The notes beneath the pieces are model-generated. The model saw nothing but the letters and a program-made list of their open reading frames with translations. It did not search any database and was not told where the DNA came from. From contig NZ_OX458331.1 of the NCBI RefSeq assembly GCF_949769285.1, positions 1,736,001 through 1,800,000 of the forward strand: 64,000 bases of DNA, written 5' to 3'. Shown here piece by piece: positions 57,101 to 63,460 of the stretch. Source of the DNA: Anaerococcus sp. Marseille-Q7828 (GTDB taxonomy: Bacteria; Bacillota; Clostridia; Tissierellales; Peptoniphilaceae). A program made the translations under genes and the position numbers. Position 1 is the first letter of the stretch, and every line of letters starts with the position of its first letter.

Positions 57101-58705
57101 TATAGTAGCTTTTTTCCCAGGACCTACACTTGTAGAATCGTTTGGATCAATTTTATTTCCTTTTTCATCTTTGAATTCTTGATCATAGTATCTAGTGTCG
57201 TCAAGGTTTAGGCTAAAGTCACCAATAAGATTGTAATGGTCGTAGCGGTCGATGCCTTGCTTGTCTATTGTAACATTAGTTCCCTTATGGTTGATGGTAG
57301 CAGATCCTGCACCTGTTTCTGTGTAAGTTCCTGTTTCACCAAAATCATCTGGTGTGTTGGCTATATTGATAAATTCTTCTGCTGTTCTTGGGCGGGCAAA
57401 AAATTTGACATCTAGGTGTGTTAATCCCTTATAATCTGGATCTTTAGCAAAGATAGAATCTTCATTTACTACATACTTGCCACCCTCTAATTTTAGAGCG
57501 CCTGCTGGCATCTTTACATGTACCTTGCCCTTATCGTCAATATAGGCACTAGCCTTTGGCACAACTTTGCCAGTTACTGGATGGTAAACTTGGCCAACTA
57601 ATCTTTCTTTAGCGCTTTCATCTATATTTTCTACCTTAATACCAGTGTCAATATCTTGACCTTTGACGAAGACTTTTTCATTGTATTCGCCATTGAGTTT
57701 CATTAGCTTAAGTCTGTCATTTTCATTTGGCCATGGATTTACCTTGTAAGCTAAAGCGAAGTTATTTCCAAAAAACTTAACACCTGGGTTTTCTTTAGTG
57801 TAGTTATCCTTCATACCAAAGGAAGTATAAAGATTGTCCTTATTATTAATATGCTTAAGGGTATCTTCGCTAGCTACATAGTTTAAATTTATTTGTCGTC
57901 CACTAGCAGTTACTTCTCCATTTTCACCCGGTTTAAATGTTACCTTAGGGGATTCAGAAGTTAATCCTTCTCCCACACCCATCATAGGCTTTTCACCTAT
58001 TTGTGCTGGTATAAGACCAGAATCTGTAACAGAAATACTAGTATAGGTCCTTTGACCAGTCTTCTTGTCTATGGTAATTTGGTAACCATATTGGGTTAAA
58101 CTAGGCGATTGTGAACCTGGGTTATTAAGTTGGAATTTAAAACCGTCTTTTTCTACCTTCGCATCAGTTTTAACGAAATTTTGGTTTGTATCTCCAGGTT
58201 GAAGATCTGTTGTCCTATAACGTTCACTGCCGTTATAGTCTTTGATTTTCTTTTCATCATTGCTATAGTTTGTCTCAGTTGAAGCTGATGCCTGCTGCCT
58301 AGATGGAGCATTAGCCTCAGACATTTCAAGGGCCGGACTCACTTCTTCGGTCGTATTTGTGCTGTAAGTTTGAGCTCTTACTGGTTGTTCTTTGCTTTTT
58401 CTTTTTGTACTTTGAGCATTTGTGGTGCTTTCACTTACATTGGTCGTTTCTACATCATTAACACTAGCTTCAGAAGATCTAGTATTGTTAGTTTCAGTAT
58501 TGCTTGCACTATCATTGCTTATAACGATAGTTTCATCGTATACACCGTCTAGTTCGTCTGCAATATATGACGGAACACTATCAGCATATACTTCATTAGT
58601 ATTCCCCATAAGGCCAAATCCACCAGCAATAATAGTAGCACCCAAAAGTGCCTTTTTGATGGTTTCATTGGACAAAGGAATTATAGATTTTTTATTATTA
58701 ATCAC
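51191..58705 (-). CDS. Giant cell-wall-anchored G5-domain surface protein (Aap/SasG-like layout)
   Basis: 2504 residues. Signal peptide 1 to about 41 (hydrophobic 18-32, cut after VYA), then a Ser/Thr/Asn-rich linker to about 150 and an N-terminal region (about 150-655) that I cannot assign to a known fold. Two YPDG/Rib-like modules follow (about 655-868, each with VSIDE-x-TG-x-V-T-A and VPV-x-AHY). Residues about 869-2231 hold some 18 tandem G5-like modules of 70-85 residues (IPFE...GE...G-x-x-G...VGT). A Pro-rich stalk of 11-residue repeats (2238-2413), a linker, the sorting-type motif NVKTG (2472-2476), a hydrophobic helix and KKKKEDE complete it. The start is GTG with AGGAG six bases ahead. 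Layout suggests an adhesin or biofilm accumulation protein; function is inference. Confidence 0.9.
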   Translation of the reverse strand: MINNKKSIIPLSNETIKKALLGATIIAGGFGLMGNTNEVYADSVPSYIADELDGVYDETIVISNDSASNTETNNTRSSEASVNDVETTNVSESTTNAQSTKRKSKEQPVRAQTYSTNTTEEVSPALEMSEANAPSRQQASASTETNYSNDEKKIKDYNGSERYRTTDLQPGDTNQNFVKTDAKVEKDGFKFQLNNPGSQSPSLTQYGYQITIDKKTGQRTYTSISVTDSGLIPAQIGEKPMMGVGEGLTSESPKVTFKPGENGEVTASGRQINLNYVASEDTLKHINNKDNLYTSFGMKDNYTKENPGVKFFGNNFALAYKVNPWPNENDRLKLMKLNGEYNEKVFVKGQDIDTGIKVENIDESAKERLVGQVYHPVTGKVVPKASAYIDDKGKVHVKMPAGALKLEGGKYVVNEDSIFAKDPDYKGLTHLDVKFFARPRTAEEFINIANTPDDFGETGTYTETGAGSATINHKGTNVTIDKQGIDRYDHYNLIGDFSLNLDDTRYYDQEFKDEKGNKIDPNDSTSVGPGKKATIKILDPSTPGGTQKTGAEMDAAYKAGEATGKLKEEYLIAANKKIARELGISYDELMKEENKDKRWVIDGKSDNISYFDITAPKNAKAGDTIALPVEYTYTNGSTDTRWFHFVVQESTLNKPEYEAKVNFPSEEQTSLPVISEDEKKLSPSSYSIKDGFDYKDDHGNEWTVSIDEKTGQVTAKPKEDGNFNGGEKLFVPVVAHYNDPKQPDEDITDETFAEFIIKERANMTPRYNAKAGKAGDVLSSDVILNDEDTFNRRPTKFTLNTNAYTDDKGNIWQVSIDENTGKVTATVPDGENIDGALLNVPVTAHYYDGATEKGTRVTEVQFIASGTKNTIVHEQEIPFETKVEVVEDLAKGEWRYKKVNGVELKGKAGSKKTTYTIRDSKIVDTKEDTIDPEDAVIEVGSKDFVDEFKHVEELPFGYTVREVDTLKKGEYEIVKQGKVGTKTTTWKIVNSKVDGEPTVTEVPAEDAIINVGKGTNSGTHEVTEKVEVPFETIIEFDDSLKPGEQKVTQEGQLGEKTRTNTLTIEDGQVTKTEEGEYTQTKAPVNRIIKVGRNTEGTHTYEEKIPFKYNISYDPELKSGEYVIDVEGKEGTKKTTWTIKNSEIVGEPSVETTNPVDAVIRVGRKDFTGEFSHEVTEKIPFTVRVIEDETLEAGKSELVTQGVPGSKTTKYTQAIKNGEADGELKSEETSKTEPVEHVIKVGTKPAQNSVGVESDVNVTIKYTFDPNLDVTEARTGEFTPGKVKTVVTNKYNPETGKIESVEETVVTPPVQEIIVGTNKYTGEFKNEIKEVIPFKTEVIFDDTLPAGTMKVDKPGKVGERTKEFIQHFENGEQKSTEEKLISETPAEDRVVRVGSMTDGTHQHKEEIPFEYTVEYDPELKAGEYREVTPGKVGERITTWTIVNSKVVGEPKVVETKPVNAVIKVGKKDFTGTFETKKTSPIEFEIEYIVDNSLEPGTTEVIQKGELGEEETTVTHTIKNGEVTDSKEGDPVQTKAPSKRIVKVGAAKSNGTHEYTNKIPYDVEVRVNPNLKKGEYKVVQEGVAGEEKYTLTIVDSKVTNTSEPSIIKTPVKEIIEVGDKDFTGTVEYVDKDPVPFETEIIVDPSLAPNQIVEDQKGELGEQETKITRTITNGEAGEENRGETKVTKDPVTRKLRIGSKTNGQYKETETIPFEVEVRKDPSLKKGEWKYNEVGGVPQTGESGLRERTLTIENSQITETSEYKTVKEPKKAVILVGDEDFTGEVKHTEHFEIPFEVEVRYNSELPAGTSKEIQKGVQGSYDIEFNQKIKNGAPDGDLLKVESNRVEAKKHIIEVGTKVETPENNYSKDVEVEIEYVYDDTKDKGVVETGELTPGKVETKVVDKYNPETGKIEQTTEQVVTKAKQKVIVGTKDFTGKYEYSKTCPIPFEVEIIEDDTLEKGKSEVEQKGIPGSKTTKYEQNIKNGKPDGEAKKISEEVTLEPKKHIVRVGTKPTDSTEGETTKTIEREIPYETKVIYDENLDAGSQVIEKEGKPGKEKVTITQKIKDSKPVGDPTETTKTITEKEDRVVRIGVKPVEKTVELGHDTEYRHNPELKEGETKVIEEGSKGSVKYTTTFNKETGKLEVKEERTEPKNKVVEYGSKTEGEFTYESEQAFDIIIRENPNLEAGKTNVIQEGIVGKTETTVKIENSKEVDRTTKTITEKQDKIIEIGTKNVCEIPPVDPENPDKPGDKDPENPDKPGDKDPENPDKPGDKDPENPDKPGDKDSENPDKPGDKDPEEPGKPGDKDPEKPGKPGEEKPEEPSKPGEDKPNEPGKPGEDKPNEPGKPGEEKPNEPGKPGEEKPNEPGKPGEEKPNEPGKPGEEKPNEPGKPGEEKPEEPSKPGEEKPNKPGKPNTPETENPKDPEKPNYNGGNNIVNNPGNKSDNNIKVETKTLNNQKTQKDSSSKDGNKTSNTNVKTGVSGAFSVASILAAASAGLFASKKKKEDE
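51467..51994 (-). repeat. 33-base tandem repeats encoding the Pro-rich stalk
   Basis: About 16 in-frame units of 33 bases, coding 11-residue repeats. Two subtypes: DPENPDKPGDK at the G5-proximal side (four identical plus variants) and KPNEPGKPGEE towards the wall (six near-identical). Such a stalk spans peptidoglycan in wall proteins. Near-identical DNA units suggest copy number can change by slippage or recombination. Confidence 0.9.
52010..56100 (-). repeat. Array of about 18 G5-like modules
   Basis: Coding repeats of roughly 210-260 bases. Modules fall into types that recur: short ones with DFTGEF/DFTGTF endings, ones with NGEADGELK-like inserts, and two atypical modules with NKYNPETGKIE that lack the usual GxxG (near 54750-54960 and 52900-53110). 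The recurring order suggests past duplication of several modules at once. Counted by eye; the number may shift by one or two. Confidence 0.8.
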
Positions 58706-58754
58706 TTTAAACTCCTAATCTCTTGTATATATTATAGCTACATATTTGTTACAT

Positions 58755-58782
58755 ATTATACTGTTTTGCTTATATTTGACAA
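58755..58782 (-). promoter_or_regulatory. Promoter of the giant surface protein gene
   Basis: On the minus strand TTGTCA (58777-58782), 16 bases, TATAAT (58755-58760). Leader about 45 bases. A second TATAAT lies closer to the gene. The rest of the 183-base gap (58783-58865) is AT-rich with no clear element. Confidence 0.75.
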
Positions 58783-58863
58783 TAGAAATATAATGGTTTT
58801 AATAAAAAACTTATTGGTATTATTACTTCAACATTCCATTTCTTATGCCAACATTTTAAATAT

Positions 58864-58888
58864 CAAAAAAGCCCCACATTTGGGACTT
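58864..58888 (-). terminator. Terminator after the HAD gene
   Basis: On the minus strand AAGTCCC-AAATGT-GGGGCTT (58869-58888, one G-U pair) followed by TTTTTT. Confidence 0.8.
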
Positions 58889-59590
58889 CTATCTTAGATC
58901 GTCTAGTATATCTACAACCTTATTTAATTGGTGGATGGTATAATCAATCCTTATGCCTATATCATTGTCTAAATCTTTTGGATTGTACCAAATGTTTCTA
59001 ATACCTGCATTGTTCGATCCAAGCATATCTGATGTGAGAGAATCACCTATTAGGATGTATTCATCTCTATTTTTTGATCCAATATTTTCAAATACTAAGT
59101 CAAAGTATTCTAGGCTCGGCTTATCATAGCCCAAGTCTTCTGATATAAAGACCCCATCAAAGATTTTATCTAGACCAGAGTTTTTGAGCTTACCTGATTG
59201 GGCGACTTTGGATCCATTGGTTACAGCGTATTGCTTGTAGTCTTTGCCTAATTTTTGGAGAACTTCTTCGGCATAGTCGTTGAAAAATACTTGTTTGCCT
59301 AGTTCTTCTTGGTAAAAGAGATTAAAATCATTTACCAATCTATCATCATAGGCTATGTCATAGAGGTCAAAGAATTCCTCAAACCTCTCCGTCAAGATTT
59401 CTTCACGAGTCTTCTCTCCTTTTTCCAGCATCTTCCAATATTTATCGTTTATATTTTTGTAAACATCTAGGGCCTTTTCATCGTCTATATCTAGGCCAAA
59501 TTTATCAAAACCCTTGGTCATAGATGCCCTTTCTGCCAAGTCGAAGCTTAAAAGTGTATTGTCAATATCCCAAAGTAAATATTTTATCAA
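58889..59590 (-). CDS. HAD hydrolase, YjjG-type nucleotidase
   Basis: 233 residues. Catalytic motif I is D8-I-D10-N-T (LLWDIDNTLLSFD), motif II AVTNGSK, motif III region KPSLEYF, and motif IV ILIGDSLTSDMLGSNNAG. The N-terminus, NTLLSFDLAE and the cap resemble YjjG pyrimidine 5'-nucleotidases, which remove non-canonical nucleotides; substrate is inferred. The start is TTG with AAAGGAT six bases ahead. It follows the NSS transporter gene by 13 bases. Confidence 0.88.
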   Translation of the reverse strand: MIKYLLWDIDNTLLSFDLAERASMTKGFDKFGLDIDDEKALDVYKNINDKYWKMLEKGEKTREEILTERFEEFFDLYDIAYDDRLVNDFNLFYQEELGKQVFFNDYAEEVLQKLGKDYKQYAVTNGSKVAQSGKLKNSGLDKIFDGVFISEDLGYDKPSLEYFDLVFENIGSKNRDEYILIGDSLTSDMLGSNNAGIRNIWYNPKDLDNDIGIRIDYTIHQLNKVVDILDDLR

Positions 59591-59603
59591 TTGCTTATCC
59601 TTT

Positions 59604-60905
59604 CTAGAATGAAATTTTGAATACTAAGGCCAATATAGTTATGGTAATAGCTATCGGCACATATACATACTTACCTATTTTATACCACTTTTGTCCATAA
59701 TTTCTTTTGGCAGATAAATTTATCTCCGCGAGGAGCTTATCTTTTTGCAAGACATAGAACCAAGTGATAGCTCCAATTGATGCTCCTATAGGTATGATGT
59801 AGATAGAAACTATATCCATATATGGACCAAAGGAATCTATGGTTTCAAGATTGATACCAAGTAGAAATACTAGAAGACCTAGGCTAATAAAAACTGTTTT
59901 TCTAGTAAGTTTTTCAAACCTATGGGTCATTGATTCAGCTATTACTTCAAACATATTTTGCAAAGATGATATGCCTGCAAATACTACAGCTAGATAGAGT
60001 ATGATTGCAAATATTCTCCCAAATCTTATGTTATTTAAAATAGTAGGCAGGCTTACAAATAGCAAGGCTGGGCCAGCCAGCTTATCCATAGCAAATACAC
60101 TTACTGCAGGAATCATAACACATGATGATATCAGACCAGCCATAGTATCTAAAAATCCAGTTTGAACTGACGATTCTACTATGTCTTCATCCTTGTCTAT
60201 ATATGCACCAACTACAATCATGCCAGATCCTGTTATAGATAGGGAGAAAAACGCTTGGCCCATGGCATTTACAATAGTTCTTATGTTCAAATTGTCTGGA
60301 TTGTAGGCGAACATATTTTTATATCCGTCTAGGGCATGTGGTAAAGTCGCTACCTTTATTGCTAGTACTAAAAATAATATAAAGAATGTTGGCATCATTA
60401 TCTTGTTTGTTTTTTCTATGGAAGAAGCTCCACCAAAACAAGTTAAAAGTGTGATTATAATTATTAGAATGTGATAGATTACTACAGAATGTTCTCTGTT
60501 AGCAAAACTTTCAAACCAAATATCTGAAGATTTGAGGAAAATTTCACCCGTTAGGGAGTCAATAAATCCTTTCAATACATATGCAACTATTATGCTATAG
60601 CCTACAGCTATTAAAAATGTCCCTATGAGAGGAATATAGCCTATAAATCTTCCAATATTTTTATTTTTAGATTTAAAAGCATGGTCATAGGCGCCTAAGG
60701 TACCTGTCTTTGCCATCCTACCGACTGCGAACTCAGATGATAGGCCTACATAGGAAAATATTCCAGCAAATAATATATAAAATAATAAAAATACTAGGCC
60801 TCCCTCTTGGAATTTATATGGGAAACCCCATATATTTGCCATTCCTACAGCAGAACCTACTGCTGATAAGATGAGACCTAGTCTTGATGAAAATTTCTTG
60901 TTCAT
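59604..60905 (-). CDS. Sodium-dependent amino acid transporter (NSS/SNF family), copy 1
   Basis: 433 residues and about 11 membrane helices, the short bacterial NSS form (like Tyt1/MhsT). The hallmark first helix AVGSAVGMANIWGFPYKF, with the unwound Gly-Met-Ala-Asn ion and substrate site, is at 16-33; AFFSLSITGSGMIVVGAY (helix 6 region) and GISSLQNMFEVI follow. Substrate, probably a hydrophobic or aromatic amino acid, is not known. It is a clear paralogue of the next gene, arranged in tandem, with its own promoter. Confidence 0.92.
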   Translation of the reverse strand: MNKKFSSRLGLILSAVGSAVGMANIWGFPYKFQEGGLVFLLFYILFAGIFSYVGLSSEFAVGRMAKTGTLGAYDHAFKSKNKNIGRFIGYIPLIGTFLIAVGYSIIVAYVLKGFIDSLTGEIFLKSSDIWFESFANREHSVVIYHILIIIITLLTCFGGASSIEKTNKIMMPTFFILFLVLAIKVATLPHALDGYKNMFAYNPDNLNIRTIVNAMGQAFFSLSITGSGMIVVGAYIDKDEDIVESSVQTGFLDTMAGLISSCVMIPAVSVFAMDKLAGPALLFVSLPTILNNIRFGRIFAIILYLAVVFAGISSLQNMFEVIAESMTHRFEKLTRKTVFISLGLLVFLLGINLETIDSFGPYMDIVSIYIIPIGASIGAITWFYVLQKDKLLAEINLSAKRNYGQKWYKIGKYVYVPIAITITILALVFKISF

Positions 60906-60910
60906 AATTT

Positions 60911-60969
60911 ATTCCTTTAAAGCAACAGTGTTTATAAAGGAATTATATCACAAATATTAATTTATTCAA
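60911..60969 (-). promoter_or_regulatory. NSS copy 1 promoter with inverted repeat
   Basis: On the minus strand TTGAAT (60964-60969), 16 bases, extended -10 TGA-TATAAT (60942-60947). A perfect inverted repeat ATTCCTTTA-N15-TAAAGGAAT (60911-60919, 60935-60943) reaches from the -10 to the AAAGGA ribosome site. It may be an operator; most of the left arm on the mRNA side would lie ahead of the transcript start. Confidence 0.6.
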
Positions 60970-62277
60970 TTAAAAAGATATTTTAAATATCAAAGCTATC
61001 AAAGTCAAAACTACCGCTATTGGCACATATACATACTTGCCTATCTTGTACCATCTATCACCATAAGTTTTCTTAGATGATTTGTTTATTTCTGCTAATA
61101 GCTTGTCCTTTTTTAGTATATAAAACCAAGTTATAGAACCAATAGAAGCTCCAATTGACATTATATAAATAGACACTATATCCATGTAATGGCCCACCTT
61201 GTCTATAGTTTCCATATTTAAACTTATGGCTATTGTGACAAGTCCTATAATTAACAAGGCAAGATTTCGGCTAAGTTTGTCAAATCTGCCGGTTAAAGAA
61301 GCTACAACTGGTTCAAACATATTTTGCAAGGATGATATACCTGCAAATATTACTGCCAAATATAAAATGATGGAAAATATGCGTCCAAAGAATATGTTTT
61401 GTAGTATTGTTGGTAAGGATATAAATAATAATCCCGGTCCACCCACTTGTTGCATATTAAACACGGATAAGGCTGGTATCATGACACAAGAGGCTATCAA
61501 AGCTGCCAATGAATCATAGATGCCAGTTTGCTTGGATGAATTCATAAGATCTACACTATCGTCTGTATATGAGCCTACAGTCACCATAGCAGCTCCTGTT
61601 AAGGATAGGGAGAAAAATGCCTGACCCATGGCTGCTATGATGGTGTCTAGATTTAATTTACTAGGATCAAATCTAAACATATATTTGTAGCCTTCTATGG
61701 AGCCATCTAAGAATAGTATCCTGATTACTAATATCAAAAACAAAACAAAAAAAGTCGGCATCATTATTTTGTTGGATTTTTCTATGGTTTTTGCCCCACC
61801 TATGCAGGTTAGGATAGTGAGTATGATTATTACTATGTGGTAGGCGACTACCCCATAATTCTCACTAGAAAAGCTATTAAACCAATCTTCTGCTGGCATA
61901 GTAAAAAGCTGGCCACTTAAAGAATCAATGAATGCTTTTGATACATAGGCTACTATAACTGAATAGCCAATAGCTATGAGAAATAGTGCAAATAGTGGTA
62001 TGTAGCCAAAAATTCGTGCAATTTTTTTGCCTTTGCCAGCCGATTCAAAGGCAATCTCATATGAACCAAGAGATCCCTTTGGACTCATCCTACCTGCAGC
62101 AAATTCACTGGATAGGCCCACGTAGGAAAAAAGTATTACAAAGGCTAGGTAAAATAGCAAGAAGACTAGGCCTCCTTCTTGAAACTTGTAAGGAAAGCCC
62201 CAAATATTCGCCATTCCTACGGCTGAACCTACTGCTGTTAATATAAATCCTATTTTTGAAGAAAATTTCTTTTCCAT
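60970..62277 (-). CDS. Sodium-dependent amino acid transporter (NSS/SNF family), copy 2
   Basis: 435 residues, about 11 membrane helices. The first helix AVGSAVGMANIWGFPYKF is identical to copy 1, and most helices are close, but loops and the region around 90-140 differ, so the two likely have different substrates or regulation. AGAGG before the ATG and an extended -10 (TGA-TATACT, minus strand, near 62310) lie upstream. The promoter of copy 1 starts right after this stop codon. Confidence 0.92.
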   Translation of the reverse strand: MEKKFSSKIGFILTAVGSAVGMANIWGFPYKFQEGGLVFLLFYLAFVILFSYVGLSSEFAAGRMSPKGSLGSYEIAFESAGKGKKIARIFGYIPLFALFLIAIGYSVIVAYVSKAFIDSLSGQLFTMPAEDWFNSFSSENYGVVAYHIVIIILTILTCIGGAKTIEKSNKIMMPTFFVLFLILVIRILFLDGSIEGYKYMFRFDPSKLNLDTIIAAMGQAFFSLSLTGAAMVTVGSYTDDSVDLMNSSKQTGIYDSLAALIASCVMIPALSVFNMQQVGGPGLLFISLPTILQNIFFGRIFSIILYLAVIFAGISSLQNMFEPVVASLTGRFDKLSRNLALLIIGLVTIAISLNMETIDKVGHYMDIVSIYIMSIGASIGSITWFYILKKDKLLAEINKSSKKTYGDRWYKIGKYVYVPIAVVLTLIALIFKISF

Positions 62278-62340
62278 TGTTTACCTCTTATTGAAAAATT
62301 TTAATAAAGTATATCACACTTTAAAGCGAAATAAAAGACA

Positions 62341-62366
62341 TAAAAAAAAGGATGCACAGTGCATCC
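62341..62366 (-). terminator. Terminator after ldh
   Basis: On the minus strand GGATGCA-CTG-TGCATCC (62350-62366) followed by eight T. Confidence 0.88.
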
Positions 62367-62372
62367 AAATTT

Positions 62373-63311
62373 TTATATCTGACTTTTGTCAATAATATCT
62401 TTCAATGTTTTGGCAGATTTGTCCATGTTTTCCTTTTCTATGTCGGTTAATGGGACTTCTATTACCCATTTTGCTCCATCTTTGCCAATGATAGTTGGAA
62501 CTCCTAGGTAGATATCATCTAGGCCATATTCGCCTTTTAGGTATGATGATGTCGAATAAACAGAATTTTCATCGTCTATTATGGCTCTTACTAGGGCTGT
62601 CAGTGCCATGCCTATACCATAGAAAGTTGCTCCCTTTTTCTTTATAATCTCATAGGCTGCATTCTTTGACTTTTCGAAGGTATCTAGTAGGGCTTTTTCG
62701 TCAAGTTCGCTTTGGTTTCTGACCCATTCGTATATTGGCAATCCACCTATGTTAGTATGTGACCATACTGGAAATTCTGTATCTCCATGCTCACCCATGA
62801 TGAATGCTTCCACACTTCTTGGATCTATACCGATAAGCCCCGCTATTTCCTTTTTGAACCTAGATGAATCTAGGGTTGTACCAGTTCCTATGACCTTGGA
62901 TGCAGGAAATCCTGAATATTTCCATGTAGCATAAGTTAGTATGTCAACTGGGTTACTTGCTATTAAAAATATGCCATCAAAGCCACTGTCAACGACTTTT
63001 CCTATCATATCTTTGAAGATGGCAAGGTTTTTGTCTACTAGATCAAGTCTTGTTTCGCCTTCTTTTTGGGCGGCTCCTGCAGTAATTACAACAACTTCTG
63101 CATCCTTGCAGTCGCTATAGTCAGCCTTGTATATATTTTTAGGTTTAGTGAAGCTTATGGCATCTGTTAAATCCATTACTTCGCCTTCTACCTTATCTTC
63201 GTTTATATCAATGATGCCAAGCTCTCTGCCAACTCCAAGTAGTGTAGAAGCATAGGCAAAGGAAGAACCTACAGCACCAGTTCCTATTAGGATTATTTTG
63301 CTATCTTTCAT
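62373..63311 (-). CDS. ldh: L-lactate dehydrogenase
   Basis: Reduces pyruvate to L-lactate with NADH. 312 residues. NAD-binding GTGAVGSSFAY at 10-20; Q82 ahead of G-E-T-R88 marks a lactate rather than malate enzyme; catalytic H175 in MGEHGDTEF, with D148 and R151. AAGGAG lies before the ATG. It competes with PFOR (nifJ, same window) for pyruvate, needs no iron, and has a Fur-like box over its promoter. Confidence 0.96.
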   Translation of the reverse strand: MKDSKIILIGTGAVGSSFAYASTLLGVGRELGIIDINEDKVEGEVMDLTDAISFTKPKNIYKADYSDCKDAEVVVITAGAAQKEGETRLDLVDKNLAIFKDMIGKVVDSGFDGIFLIASNPVDILTYATWKYSGFPASKVIGTGTTLDSSRFKKEIAGLIGIDPRSVEAFIMGEHGDTEFPVWSHTNIGGLPIYEWVRNQSELDEKALLDTFEKSKNAAYEIIKKKGATFYGIGMALTALVRAIIDDENSVYSTSSYLKGEYGLDDIYLGVPTIIGKDGAKWVIEVPLTDIEKENMDKSAKTLKDIIDKSQI

Positions 63312-63350
63312 ATTAACTCCTTATCTTTTCTAAAAAGTTCTACAATATAT

Positions 63351-63390
63351 ATTTAACCATATCTGACCTTAGATAACAATTATCACTATC
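63351..63390 (-). promoter_or_regulatory. ldh promoter overlapped by a Fur-like box
   Basis: On the minus strand TTGTTA (-35, 63374-63379), 17 bases, TGG-TTAAAT (extended -10, 63351-63359). The sequence GATAACAATTATCACTATC (63372-63390, plus strand) matches the classic 19-base Fur box (read as its reverse complement) at 16 of 19 positions, and overlaps the -35, where a repressor would block RNA polymerase. Fur as regulator is inferred from the match. Confidence 0.65.
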
Positions 63391-63410
63391 ATTTATAGGA
63401 TTTATAAATT

Positions 63411-63454
63411 AAAAAAGAGCTTTTGCAAATAAATCTAGCAATTTGCAAAAACTC
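63411..63454. terminator. Terminator after trpS
   Basis: 14-bp stem (GAGCTTTTGCAAAT / ATTTGCAAAAACTC, one G-U pair on the minus strand; 63417-63430 and 63441-63454) followed on the minus strand by six T. T-rich on the other side too. Confidence 0.88.
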
Positions 63455-63460
63455 ATTTTT

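Noticed and set aside
58783-58865. Regulatory element upstream of the surface protein promoter
   Set aside because: Only AT-rich sequence; no repeat, box or fold could be supported.
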